Source of the DNA: Malania oleifera
Lineage: Eukaryota > Streptophyta > Magnoliopsida > Santalales > Ximeniaceae
Reading direction: 5' to 3'
Assembly (NCBI RefSeq): GCF_029873635.1
Contig: NC_080421.1
Span: forward strand, 41,769,120 to 41,833,119
DNA: 64,000 nucleotides
Position 1 is the stretch's first letter. Each line of letters begins with the position of its first letter. The position numbers and the translations under genes were made by a program. Shown here one piece after another: positions 21,075 to 33,688 of the stretch. Below the pieces are notes generated by a model that was given only the letters and a program-made list of their open reading frames with translations, was not told the DNA's origin and searched no databases.

Positions 21075-24000
21075 CTAATGCTGGGTCCCATCAAATAAAT
21101 GTGGGTACTTCTGATGTATTTCCTCCTCCAACTCCCACAAAAGTTCCTTAATCGCATAATTTCTCCAATGTACTTTTACTAGTGGGATTTTCTTGGTGCG
21201 AAGCTCCTGTTCTTTATGATCTAAGATCTGAACGGGCACTTCTTCATACGATAAAGTATATCCGAGCTCTAGTGCCTTATAACTTATAATATGGGATGGA
21301 TCTAAGAAGTATTTCTTCAACATAGATGCATGAAATACGACGTGGATTCTGGATAATCTTGTGGATAATGCTAACCTGTAGGCAATTGGACTAATTCTTT
21401 CCAGTATGGGCTAAGCTTAACCTTATTTCCAAATCTCATTACTCCTTTCATTGGTGCAATTCTCAAAAACACATTATCTCCTACACCAACTTCCAACGCT
21501 CGATAGAGGGTGTCTGCGTAGCTTTTCTATTGACTCTGAACTATTTTGATTCTATCTCTGATGAGTCTGACCTTATCATAAGTCTGTTGTACTAACTTTA
21601 GCCCTAAAATATGTTTTCACCCACTTCATGCCTATATAGTGGAGTTCGGCACCTCCGACCATATAGTGCTTCATACGATGTTATTTCAATACTCGTCTGA
21701 TAGTGTTGTTATAAGCAAACTCCACTAGTGGTAGATACTGAATCCAGCTGCCTCCAAAATATAACACACAGGCTTGCAGCATATCTTCTAATATCTGAAT
21801 GGTTCTCTCTATCTATCCATCAGTATGAGAATAAAAGGTCGTGCTAAAAGCTAACTGTCAACCCAAAGCTCTCTATAAGCTCTTCTAGAGCTGAGACGTG
21901 AATTGTGGGTCCCGATCAGAAACAATGGACATAGGCATGCCATACAGTCTCATTATTTCCTATATATACAACTCTGTCAATCTACCCATGGAGTAGTTAA
22001 CTCTAATGTGAAGAAAATGGGTAGTCTTTGTCAATCAATCCATAACGACTCATATGGCATTTTGCCCCTACTGTGCTGGTGGCAATCCTGTGACAAAGTC
22101 CATGAAGATATGTTCCCACTTTCATTCTAGAATATGAAGTGGTTGCAATTATCCTGCTGGCCTCTGGTGCTCAGCCTTTATTTTTTGGCAGGTCAGACAA
22201 TGTTCTACATATCGGGTTATTTATCTTTTCATATTACTCCACTAGAAGGATTCCCGCAAATCTCTATACATTTTCGTACTTCTTGGATGTACCATGTACA
22301 GAGAATGGTGCGCATCTTCCAAAATGGTCCTTTTAATTTTAGTGTCATTAGGTACGTACAACCTACTACGAAACCTCAGAACTCTGTCATCTATAATATT
22401 AAAATTGGCTCCCTGTCCACTCTACACTTTATCTCTGATCTTTACCAATTCTACTTCTTACATATGTGCAATCTTAATTCTCTTTAGTAGAGTCGGTTGA
22501 AGCACTAGATAAGTAATAAATTCTTGGTGATCTCCCTCTACCAGCTCCACTCCAAGTATTTCCAAGTCCATTTTAATTTGATGTTGCGCAACTACTACTA
22601 ATACTGAGGCACTTCCTGACTTTCGACTCAAAGCATCAACTACCACATTAGCCTTTCCTAGGTGGTAACTGATGGTGCAGTCGTAATCCTTTATCAATTC
22701 CAGCCATCTCCTCTGCCTCATATTTAACTCCTTCTGTGTGAAGAAATATTTTAAACTTTTATGATTTGTAAATATTTCACACTCCCCCCGATACAATTAA
22801 TGCTTCCAGATTTTCAGTGCATACACCACTGCAGCCAACCCCAAATCATGCGTCGGGTAGTTCTTTTCATATTCTTTAAGTTTCCGAGAAGTGTATGCAA
22901 TAACCTTCCCCTATTGCATAAAAACACCCCCAAGTCCCTTCTGAGATGTGACATTGTATATCACAAATCCACCATCTCCTAATAGAACAGACAAAATCGG
23001 TGAAGTGGTGAGTGGCTGCTTTAATTCCTCGAAACTTTGATCACAATCATCGGTCCACTCGAACTTCACATTTTTCTCGTTAATCGTGTTAGAGAACCCA
23101 ATAATCTGGAAAAACCACTAGTAATATCCTATCAGACCTAAGAAACTCTTGATTTCCTGTACATTTCTCAGTCTCGCCCAATTCACTATTGCCTCTATCT
23201 TGTTCGGATCTATCGAAATACCGTCCCCAGAGATCACATGTCAGATGAATGTAACTTTCTTCAACCAGAATTCATATTTCTTGAATTTAGCGTACAACTT
23301 TCTTTATCTCAATATCTGAAGAACTATCCTCAAATGTGCCTCATGCTCCTCGGGACTATTTGAATGGACTAGAATATCATTGATAAAAACCACTACAAAC
23401 TAGTCTAGATACTAATGGAAAACCCTGTTCATCGGGTCCACAAATGCAGCAGGAGCATTCGTTAGTCCAAATGACATGACCAAAAACTCATAATGGCCAT
23501 ACCAAGTTTGAAATGTTGTCTTTAAAACATCCTCTGCCATGACCTTCACTTGATGGTATTCGGATCGAAGATCAATCTTTGAGTAAACCTTTGTTCTATG
23601 GAATTGATTGAATAAATCATCAATACGGGGAAGAGGATACTTATTCTTAACTGTCACTTTATTTATCTCTCTGTAGTCGATACACATCCTCATCGTCCCA
23701 TCTTTCTTCTTTACAAACAGAACTAGTGCTCCCTAGGGTGATACACTGAGCCTAATAAACCCCTTATTCAGTAATTCCTACAATTGTTCTTTTAACTCTC
23801 TCAATTCTATTAGAGTCATTCTATAGGGAGCTTTCGATATCGGCGCCATCCCTAGATGTAAGTCAATGAAAAATTCAATCTCATAGTTGGGAGGCAATCT
23901 TGGTAAATCTTCTAGGAAGACATCTGAAAACTCCCTTACTATTGGAATGTCTACAAGTTTTAATTCCCACCTGACATTTCTTTTTCACAAGCTCTGTACC

Positions 24001-25500
24001 CCTAACATCTGTCCAAGAATAGCCTCCTCTCTTGAATAGCTTATACTAACTGTGGTGAGGAGCGTACACACGACCCCACAAATCTGTACTCCTGCTCCCT
24101 AAGAGATCTGAATACCACTTCTTTCTTATGACAGTCGATGCTAGCATAGTTAGTGGCTAACCAATCCATTCCAAAAATTACATCAAATCCATGCATGTCA
24201 AATACCACAAGTTTGGCTGGTAGCATTTTCCCCTGAATATCCACTATACAGTATTTAAGCACCCTTCTACATATCACAACTGATTCGTTGGTGTGGCTAC
24301 TGATAGTTCAGTGTCTAACATCTGAGTTTCTATCACACATAACTTGATGTACCCCAAATATATAAACGAATGAGTGGCCCCTGAATCAAACAAAACAATA
24401 GTTTTATTTAAAAACATAGAAATGATATATGTCAACACATCATCGAACACCTCCGGATCCCCCCGTGATAATGCACAAACTCGCGCCGGGGCTGCGTTCC
24501 TCTGCTGGTTGCCTTGGGGTGCATGGTTGTTTCCCTGATTAGGAACGGGTGCATTGTTCAACGGCAAATGATATACTCGTGCAATGTGTTTGGGTCTACA
24601 GCACCGATAACAGACATTCTCTCCAACTTGACATTCCACCACATGCCTCTGACCACATCTAGTACAAATAAAAGGTACTGGATCACCCTGAAGGACTCGG
24701 CGTCCCACTACCTACTGTTGGCCCCTATCATATCTCCTCCGTTGACCCAAACTAGTGCTTGCTATAAAATTAGGAGGCATAGACCTCTTCCTCTAACTCT
24801 ATACTCCGTAACCTCTCTACAGGCTGGTCTCTATCACTATGGCTTTATCCACAAGCTCTGAAAAATTTTGCATTGGAATGCCACCACTAGCTCATAAATT
24901 CTCTGACTTCCTCAAACTTCCTCGCCTTCTTCTCCTCATTTGGCACCATGTATAAGGCAAATCGAGATAGCTCAATGAATCTAGTTGCATACTGCTAAAC
25001 CGATACGTGCCCCTGAATCAAATTAAGAAATTTCAGCGCTTTAACATTTCTAGTAGTAGCAGGGAAATACCGCTCGAAAAATAATTCCTTGAAGTGGCTC
25101 CATGTCAAAGCTATTAGCACCAGCCTCTACTCCTCTAGCAATTTCCCTGACCTCCACTAGCATTTAGCCTCCCCTATCAACTTAAAAGTAGCGAATAAAA
25201 CTTTCTGCTCATTGGTGCATGGGAGAACTGCCAACATCTCCTCAATCTCTTGGACCCAATTCTCTGCCACAAACAGGTCGCTCTTTTGGAGAATGATGAG
25301 GGATTCATTTGAGTGAACTACTCGATGGTATAACTCTGGTGAGTTGGCGGGCAGCCTTGTTCCCATGAATTCCTTGCATTCTCACCCATTAATTGTTGGG
25401 TGACACTGCATAATATTGCCTCTGAATCACCGCTTCCCATACTGGAAGGCCCCGTATCATCACCACCATCAGTATTCATATTGCGATCCCCAGGCTCCAT
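21075..25500 (-). pseudogene. Ty3/gypsy gag-pol remnant
   Basis: Broken polyprotein on the minus strand. Gag starts MEPGDRNMN at 25500. A first zinc finger (CTRCGQRHVVEC) and a second (CYRCCRPKHIARVY, last Cys replaced by Tyr) lie at 24670-24570. Protease has FDSGATHSF near 24385 and VIFGMDWLATNYASIDC near 24190. RT is best kept at 23693-23412 ([33 protein letters not shown]). Its catalytic box reads FIND in place of F/Y-x-DD. RNase H is at about 22960-22600 ([15 protein letters not shown]). Integrase (about 22250-21350) is heavily mutated. The C-terminal ORF 21323-21075 (EEVPVQILDHKEQ, PLVKVHWRN, ATWE-like LLWELEEE) resembles a chromodomain-type tail. Many stops and shifts make it non-functional. 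Confidence 0.9.
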
Positions 25501-25884
25501 CTTGAAAATAGAACAACATAATCTGAGAATCCCAATTCCATAACACAATTAATACATTAATCCAACCATAAAATATCCTTTTTACCACCAATCAACTTAA
25601 CATCCTTATCCCTATTTTAAAGTTCAGTCTTACCACTCAGAAACAAAGACCGGCAATAGTTTACCATGACTTTCCTGAAATCATCACCATAGGAAAAATA
25701 CAGAAACCGTCATGGAACTCCTGCCTCTAGGCTATAGGACAAAACCATCAAGTCTTATCTTAACCTCTAACAATGACTTATTGATGTCCTGATCTACCCA
25801 TTTCCTATCCTTATCAAAATTTATTCCTATACTCTAGTATTTTTTTCCACTGTGCACTAAAGTCTACAGAACCTAGTAACCTAG

Positions 25885-25896
25885 GCTCTGATACTA
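25885..25896 (-). other. Primer binding site (initiator Met tRNA)
   Basis: The minus strand TAGTATCAGAGC lies four bases inside the 5' LTR. It differs by one base from the canonical TGGTATCAGAGC complementary to the 3' end of initiator tRNA-Met. Confidence 0.85.
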
Positions 25897-26562
25897 AATT
25901 GTCATGACCCAAAAATTTTGCTTTGTATATATATATATTAACTAATATGATATGTCTGTTCTGATACCAAATATAATGTACACATAATCAACTCGGACCA
26001 AATTGGGGTACCGGGGATATACCTATCCATAAATGCCTACTATCTATGCAGTGGAAAACATAAAAAATACCCAATCCTTATATATACAATACCAGTGTGC
26101 TATAACCTCCATACATATACAACAATCCATGAAATACCCTAGGGTTTATACAAAAATATATCTCTCAGCTCAAACACGTACCCTGAAACTAGGGAAGTGC
26201 CACAACCTCCACTACCTCGGAGCTCGCTCTGCTCGATGATCTAGATCTCCTGAAATGTTTGAATTCTTGGGGTGAGACACCTCTCGGTAAGTGGGAATAA
26301 GTTAATATCAGTGTGTGGCAAATGAGTTTTACATAATCAAGACATAGCTATTAATTCAACTGTAACTATAAAGATATTTCTATGTATATACATATATCGT
26401 AACTCACACCTATGTCATTTCAAATACATACTTTCTATTTGAACAAACCTTTAACTATGATAAATAATTCTTCTTTCATAAATCTATGTATATATATAAT
26501 TGTGAAAACTTCCCTGTATGGATAACTGTAATCATGAATTAACCCTGCATGATCAGGTTGTG

Positions 26563-26576
26563 CGGCCTGTAGGCTG
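26563..26576 (-). other. UACA-loop hairpin
   Basis: The minus strand reads CAGCCTACAGGCCG, with three C-G/G-C pairs next to the loop, one A-C mismatch and an outer C-G. Confidence 0.4.
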
Positions 26577-27789
26577 GACTTAACCGTGACTGGCCTACTA
26601 GGTTAAGTCAAATTGTATCTGTATTTGTAACTACAACTATGTGTACGATTGGCCTACCCAGCCTGGTCCGGACTCCAGGGGGATCCTCTACTCTCCTCTG
26701 GCCCAATCGACTGATTGCCAACACTTTATTTGAAAGTGTGGCTGCACTACTATGACTGTATAGCAATGGTACCGTAATCTTTGTGAATCTTTGGTTCATC
26801 AGGGTTATGATACTACATCATGCTATTTATAAATATTACTGTGATACCATGATTCTGAATAAACTATAATACCATGATTCTGTATAAATCTGTAATATTA
26901 TGGTTCTCTATAAATCTATAATATCATGGTTCTGTAAAATCTATAATACTATGAATCTGTATAAAACTATATAACATGGTTCTGTATAAATTTGTAATAT
27001 CATGGTTCTATAAAATCTGTAATATTATGAATCTGTATAAAATTATATATCATGGTTCTATAAAATACTGTATATAAACTCTATATTTAAAACTATCATT
27101 TCTCTTGCCACACAATTTAAGAGGTATTCATAATATAATAATATGTATGAGAAAAACTATATTTTTCCTGTTGTATGGGATAAACTATAAATCTCTATTG
27201 TAAAATAATAATATACTCATCTCTAGGGTTTATCAAAATCTGAAATACCAGGCTTTTCCCAAAATATGTACATATATGTAAAATTATAATTTTCATACCC
27301 ATAACTTTCATACTCTATAATCCTGTAATCGCATGATATACTTTAATTGGTGCAGTTTTATAAAATAACTAACGTAACTTATTCCCCTTGCTTGTTTCTT
27401 AGAGCTATGCCTGCAAGGAACCCAAAACTGAGCTTGCGGTGCTCACACAAATCCTGTATCCAAATATCCTAATTCAATCAATTCAATCCTAGACTATATA
27501 CCTTTTTAATGCTCTTAAGCCCATATTCTTTCAATAATTAATTAAACCTGAAAAACAACTTCCTTACCCTAGGTTTGGGGTGGTGCCTAGAAAGTCTGAG
27601 CTGCGAAATCTATCTAGCTAAACAGCGGAGAATCGTAGCAGGGATCCCGAAATCACATTAATCCTTCTATTCGGGCTAACGAAGAGAAAGAAAGTATGGA
27701 GGCCACAACCCTAAGAGAGAGAAATGAAAGAGTTTAATTTTAACAATTAATAAGGACTCAAATCCCTTTGTATAGGGTTGCTGGCGCAG

Positions 27790-27935
27790 GGGAAACCGTC
27801 GACGGACTCCTTGGAATCGTCGACGGTTTGGCCTTTTAACCAAACCATTTCTACTATTTACCTTTACCTAGCCACAATAACTCAAAACTGTCGATGATTT
27901 TCGTAGGCTTGACGAAATCGTTAGTGATTTGGCAC
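27790..27935 (-). promoter_or_regulatory. Palindrome array in gypsy 5' LTR
   Basis: ACCGTCGACGGA, ATCGTCGACGGTTT, ACTGTCGATGATTT and GAAATCGTTAGTGATTT lie here. Two further copies (41898-41911 and 41925-41940) lie across the Athila insertion. This LTR has at least one more palindrome than the 3' LTR of the same element. Confidence 0.6.
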
Positions 27936-27954
27936 TTAAAATACTCTCAGTAGT

Positions 27955-29007
27955 TGATTATGCGCTTAAATTGCATAATTAGGTGTTTTAATTCATGCAT
28001 TGAGGTGGATATTTTGAATTAAATACCTAATTACTCTCAATATTTCAGCATTGTGTTCTATTTATAACATTTGGATTTTATTGAGTAATTTATGAATTTT
28101 TGGTATTTTTTTATCACAGGGCAATTATTGGAAGCTAAAAGCGACACTATTTCGTATTCTAAGTGTAACTTTCATAGTCCGAGCTCTAATCGAAACAATT
28201 CAAAATTTTGGGGAAGGTTGAGGAAGAGCTCTATGACTTTTATGTTTTGAGCTTTGAGATATACGGGCTTTTAAGATGGTCAAACTCGAGCATGTTCGCT
28301 AGGAGATAGAAAATTAAAAAGGAAGAAACAAATGAAGAAAAGGAAAAAAAATTAAATTTAAAACAAAATTGATTTGACCTGACCATGCAGCTGGGTCCTC
28401 TCATATGCGCTGGCTGGGTAGGTCTTGGGGGCTCTTCTTCTTATATATATTTTTTTACTCTCTTCAAAGGACGGCAGCACCCCTCCTTCTCTAACTCTCC
28501 TTTCTCTCTAACTCTCTCCTCTCTTCTCTAACTCTTGGTATCCCTTTCTCTTCCTTTCTTCCTTTCTCCCTTACTTCTCTCCCTTCTCTTTCTTGCTGCT
28601 ACCCGAGACCCCTATCTTTGTTATTGTAAGTCCACAAAATCGAAGCCCTTGTTGCTGCTTCCTTGTTGCCAGCTGAGAGCTTCCATTGCTGCTGCTATCC
28701 CAAGCTTGCCGAGAGCCTCTCCCTATTGCAACTCCCTTAAACTGAACTCACCATTGTGCCATCCCAAGCTGCTGCCCGTGGAACACCCCAGCCGAGAGTC
28801 ACTCCACTGCTACTTCTCCTTCAACATACTCCAACCCAAAGCCCCCTCAACCACCTTACAGCTGCTGCTGCTGGTCCTTTGTTCTCTGTGCTGCTATTGC
28901 TTCTCCCCCTGCTGTGTCTATTCTCAGTGCTGCTGTTGGAGGAGGACCCAAGAACCCTTGTTGCTGTGCCACACTTGAGAACCTGACAACACGGCCAACT
29001 GTTACTT

Positions 29008-29077
<70 letters not shown>

Positions 29078-29872
29078 TTCTTCTTTTGTTCTCTAGTTTT
29101 TTTCTTTATTTCTTTCTTGCATTTAAATATTTGTTTAATCATTGTTAATTTAGTGTTGAATTTTAATTAAAGTTTTGAACTTTAAATTTCTTTTGGGTTA
29201 TTATTATTAGATTCAATTTATGTTTTTTTTTTTATCTTCTTAGTTAAAGTCATTATTATAATTAATTTTGGTTGGGTTATTTTTCGTTGTTAAAGTTCGG
29301 TTTGGTCTCTTAAAAAAAATATTCTTTAGGATTTAAATTTTATTGGGTTCCATTTAATTTAAATTCAGTTTAAATAAAGTTTGAACTTTTATTGTGTTTC
29401 AGTTCTTAAAGAGTTAAATTTTCGTTCTTGATTGCGTTAAAAATTTGGTTTTTGTTTGAGTTTGTGTTTAATTGAAGTTGTTAGAATTGCATGTTTTAAA
29501 TACGTAGGAAAGTTATCGTCTTTAGGTTTTCCTTGTCCGGAGCTCAACACGTGTTTTAATTCTTGCCTAACTATTAAATGCAGGATTTTTGTTTCTCATT
29601 GTTAAATTTAGTTTGTATTAGGATTAATAGTTTAAATTTGACGTTACTTTAATTCGTCAAAAGAAATCTCAAACATCCCCAAAAAAGAAAAACCTCGAAT
29701 TTGAATTGTGTTCAGTAATCCTTTTGTTTCTTATTTTCTGATTGGAATTACATAAAATTTGGAATTGAACTGTATTCCCTGAGGAGACGATTTGACCTTT
29801 GGGCTAAATATTACACGACCGAACTCCTATACTTGAAATAGCTTCCGAGCTGCTCATTTTTCTAGTGAGTCA
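27955..29872 (+). repeat. 5' LTR of the Athila-like element (1918 bp)
   Basis: Closely matches 40074-41887. It differs mainly by a longer CT tract (29010-29073) and small indels in the CT- and Leu/Cys-codon-rich section 28480-28990. A TATA-like TTATATATAT lies at 28441-28450. Confidence 0.92.
29010..29073. repeat. (CT)n microsatellite in Athila LTR
   Basis: About 32 CT units. The 3' LTR has only short, interrupted CT runs at the same place (41059-41090). Confidence 0.95.
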
Positions 29873-29878
29873 AGTTTT

Positions 29879-29896
29879 TGATGCTATTGATGGGGA
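29879..29896 (+). other. Degraded tRNA-Asp-type primer binding site
   Basis: TGATGCTATTGATGGGGA follows the 5' LTR after six bases. It equals the Athila/Tat-type site TGGCGCCGTTGCCGGGGA with five changes, most of them explained by C-to-T or G-to-A at CpG or CpNpG positions. Confidence 0.7.
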
Positions 29897-30038
29897 GTGC
29901 CATATTTAATTTCAAAATTTGTGTTCTTTTAATTATTTTTTATTTATAATTAAAAAAATAAAAATTCAAAAATTCGAAAAAAAATTATCATGCTTGTTTG
30001 TTGCTATGTTGGTGAATTTCTGCTGTTAGCATTGATGT

Positions 30039-31060
30039 TTGATGCCTTGGGTTCAAAATATTTCGAATAGGCTGTCTAAAATTTCACTTAGCACCAGTAG
30101 TGACACACAGAGCACAGAATCTGATTGTTCTCTTGTTACTTTTACGAGCGATTCTGAAATTGATATGAGTATTCTATTTGAAGAATTCTTTGAGGAAGTT
30201 GTGGCTGCACCTGCACCATGTACACTTCAGGGTTTTCTATAGCCTACACGCACATCTACACCTTCCTGCATTGTGTTATCACAAGATGCACTGAACTTCA
30301 CAATTAAGCATGGTATGTTATCTATGATATCCTAGTTTCATGAGATGGATTCTGAGAGTCCATACCAGCACTTGATAGATTTTGACTTGGTCTGCACTAG
30401 TTTCATTAATAGGGCCGGAACTGATAAGTATATCAAACATCACATGTTTCCTTTTTCTTAGAAAGATAAGGTAAAAATCTGGTTTAATTCTCTACGACCT
30501 AACTCTATTACTAGTTGGGCTGAAATGCAGTCCAAGTTCTTACATAAGTTCTTTCCTTTTCAAAGAACTCAGTACCTGCAAGACCAGATCAGTCAATTCA
30601 TACAGAAAGGTGATGAGACGTTCCAAGCTTACTGGGAGAGATTCAAGGACCCAATGAATATATTTCTACACCACGGATTCGAATCTTGGAGGTTAGTGAA
30701 TAATTTTTATACTGCACTTACCCTTGAATGTAAATAGTTTGTCCATACTATGTGCAACAGGGAGTTCTTCAATAAGGAACTCGATAAGGCTTTATCATTC
30801 TTTCATTATTTAGCTGAAAGTTCCCAACAATGAAACACACGATATGATCGGACACCAATGGCAACACAACCTCTCAGAGCGATCGGTGGTGGAGGTAGAT
30901 ACGAGGTCAAAGAGGAAACTAGTCTGCATGTTCTTATTATTGCATTGTCTAAGATACTAGAGGTTATGGAATCAAAGAAAGTGAAAGTTGTGAAATCAGT
31001 GGAGGAATGCTCTATCTGTGCGACCTCGGACCCTAGAATTCAAGATATTCCATTACTACC
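30039..31060 (+). pseudogene. Athila-like gag remnant
   Basis: The gag core lies at about 30460-30740. It contains KVKIWFNSLRPNSITSW, a FLHKFFPFQRT part and ETFQAYWERFKD followed by HHGFESW, all hallmarks of the retrotransposon gag domain in Athila/Tat elements. In-frame stops (for example near 30240 and 30738) break it. A Gln/Pro-rich spacer follows to about 31560. The product would form virus-like particles; it is not functional here. Confidence 0.8.
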
Positions 31061-31989
31061 AGTATGACAAGAGAGTAGATCTGATCGGGTGCAATCAGTG
31101 AATTGGGTCAACAAATCTCAAAATCAACCATTCTGGAACACTTATAATCCTGGATGGAGAAATTACCCGAACCTCTCGTGGAGGAATGATCAGTCTGGTC
31201 CATCATCCTTACAGTATCATCAAGTTCCTCAATCTTATACACCACCTCCATAGCTGCTATATCATCTAGATGTAGCCCCTCCACAACAATTTCAATATCA
31301 GTAGCAACAAATCTCTCAGAGCTACGCACCACCAAGATTCCAACTGACTTTAGCTCCTATTTCGTCAAAGAAACCTTCTGATGATGGCATGACACAGATA
31401 GCGAACTCTCTTCAGCAATTCATGTAGAACAACAACCATACCATGAATGAGCTACAAGGCACTATTCATAAGTTGAGTATATAGGTGAATTCTTTAAAAA
31501 AAGGGAAATTTTCAACACAACCTCAATCTAATCCCTAGGTATATCGACGGCAACAGCAACTGGTGCATTATGTTTTAGTGGATGCTTTTGAGTCAGCTAA
31601 GGTCGTCATTACTTTAAAGAGCAGAAAAGAAGTTTCCCGAACTGAAATGTATGTTGATCAACAAACAGTTTGCTTCAACACCTAAAGTGGCAACTGAGAT
31701 AGATGAGGGAAAAGAAAAATCAAATGAAGTGGGCTTAGCTTTAGAGAAGCCAGATAATAAGGAGGATAAGACTGTTAAAGAGTATCAACCTGTGGTACCC
31801 TATCTGGTCAGAAGAATAAGTATCACACTGAGATTCAAGAAATCTTCAAATAGATGAAGATCAACATTCCACTTCTGGATGCCATACAGCAAGTCCCTAC
31901 ATATGCAAAATTTTTGAAAGACCTATGCACAGTAAAAAGGAAATTGAAGGTGAAGAAGAAGGCTTTCTTGAACGAGCAAGTTAGTGCAT

Positions 31990-32420
31990 TGATATTGAGT
32001 CAGACTCCTTAGAAACTTAGAGACCTTGGTTCTCCCACTATGTCTATCATGATTGGTGAATCTCGTATCGGGAGAGCTTTACTTGATTTTGGGAGTAGTG
32101 TGAACTTACTCCCATATTCGATATATGAGCAATTGGGTTTAGGTGAGATAAAGAAAACTTCTATGATGCTACAGTTGGCAAACATATCCGTGAAAGCTCT
32201 ACGAGACGTTATTGAGGATGTATTGGTTCAAGTTAATAAATTTTACTACCCTATGGACTTCGTTGTTCTAGACATATAGCAACCTGTCTCCACCATATAT
32301 CAGGCCCTTGTTATTCTTGGGCGACCATTCCTTGCTACTTCTATTGCCTTGATTAATTGTCGAAGTGGAGTACTTAAGCTCACATTTAGAAATATGACAT
32401 TGGAAATGAACGTGTTCAAT
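31990..32420 (+). pseudogene. Athila-like aspartic protease remnant
   Basis: Contains LLDFGSSVNLLPYSIYEQLG, the protease active-site region with D-F-G in place of the usual D-L/T-G. After a stop at 32277 comes ILGRPFLATS, the conserved second protease motif. Confidence 0.8.
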
Positions 32421-32929
32421 GCTCACAAGATGTCAAGTGGGTGCGACGATGCAGAAACACATGCAGTTGATGTAATAGATGATTTGGATATTTCAGAGCT
32501 ATTGTTAGTACTTGATGTTGATGTCACATTTGAAAATGACTCTTCTGAATAGCTTGAGGTATTTGGTGAAAAATTTATAGAATTAGAGGGGCAATTTCTA
32601 GAGATAGATGGTTCCCCTCACTTATTGGAGGCAAGTTACATGAGTAGTTGGCGTAAGCTAACGTTTGAGGCTATTAACCTACCCGAAATTATGAAGTCAT
32701 CAGAAGAAGAAATTCCGACACTTGAGCTGAAACCATTGCCTGAAAAGCTGAAGTATGTTTTCCTGGGTCCAGTAGAAGGCACATTCCCTATGGTAATTTC
32801 TTCTCACCTTACTCTTAAACAAGAAATTGAGTCATTGCAGGTATTAAGGAAGCATTGAGGAGCCATAGGATGGACCATTGCAAACATCAAGGGTATCGAC
32901 CCTTCGATTTGTACTCACAACATCTTCCT

Positions 32930-33688
32930 AAAAGGAGACGCTAAACCAGTTCATGATGTGCAACGGAGGCTGAATCCAACCATGACGGAGGTGGTAAAGA
33001 AAGAAGTGCTGAAATTATTGGTTGTCGACATCATCTATCCAATCTCCGATAGTAAATAGGTAAGCTCGACACAGGTAGTTCTGAAAAATATATGGTTTGA
33101 CTGTCATTGAAAATGGTAATGAAGAGTTGATCCCATCTAGGAAAGTAACGGGTTGGAGAATGTGCATTGATTATCGTAAATTGAATTTGGTTAGCCGAAA
33201 AGATCACTTTGTGTTACCCTTCCTAGATTAGATACTCGAAAAAGTAGCTGGTAATTCCTTTTATTGTTTCTTGGATGGATTTTCTAGTTATTATCAAAAT
33301 GTTGTAACACCTAAGGATCAAGAGAAGACTACCTTCACTTGTCCCTTCAGTACTTTTGCCTCTCGCAAAATGCCTTTTGGTCTATGCAATATACCTACTA
33401 CTTTCCAGCGCTGCATGATGAGTATTTTCTCTAATATGTTAGAAGATATGTGTGAAATTTTCATGGATGATTTTTCTGTGTTTGGTAAGTTCTTTGATAT
33501 TTGTTTGAAAAATTTGACTACTTTTTTGAAAAGATATGAGGAAAAGAATTTACTTTTGAACTGGGAAAAATGTCAATTTATGATAAGTAGTGGTTTAGTA
33601 CTTGGTCATTTGGTTTATGAGTGTGGTATAAAGGTTGACAAGGCCAAGGTAGAGCTGATTTCCCAATTATCTATCCCTAAGATAGTGA
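32930..33688 (+). pseudogene. Athila-like reverse transcriptase remnant
   Basis: The frame is broken before 33270, then open to the insertion. It keeps FTCPFSTFASRKMPFGLCN, TTFQRCMMSIFS and the catalytic FMDD (about 33460-33471). It ends at KVELISQLSIPK just before the copia LTR begins. The following linker and RNase H, normally next, are absent on both sides of the insert. Confidence 0.88.

Larger units (their letters stand above)
25900..27954 (-). repeat. 5' LTR of the gypsy element, first part
   Basis: Begins TGTCATGACCC on the plus strand and is interrupted at 27954 by the Athila-like element. The rest is 41888-42010. Hairpins lie at 26273-26286 and 26563-26576. The copy at 26273 ends TCTCG, losing one base pair. 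Confidence 0.9.

Noticed and set aside
21903-22500. Plus-strand frames of 65-117 residues
   Set aside because: Antisense to the decayed integrase and RNase H of the minus-strand gypsy element.
28535-28986. Leu/Cys/Pro-rich frames, with similar ones at 40504-41144
   Set aside because: They lie in both Athila LTRs, differ by frameshifts between the two copies and match no domain.
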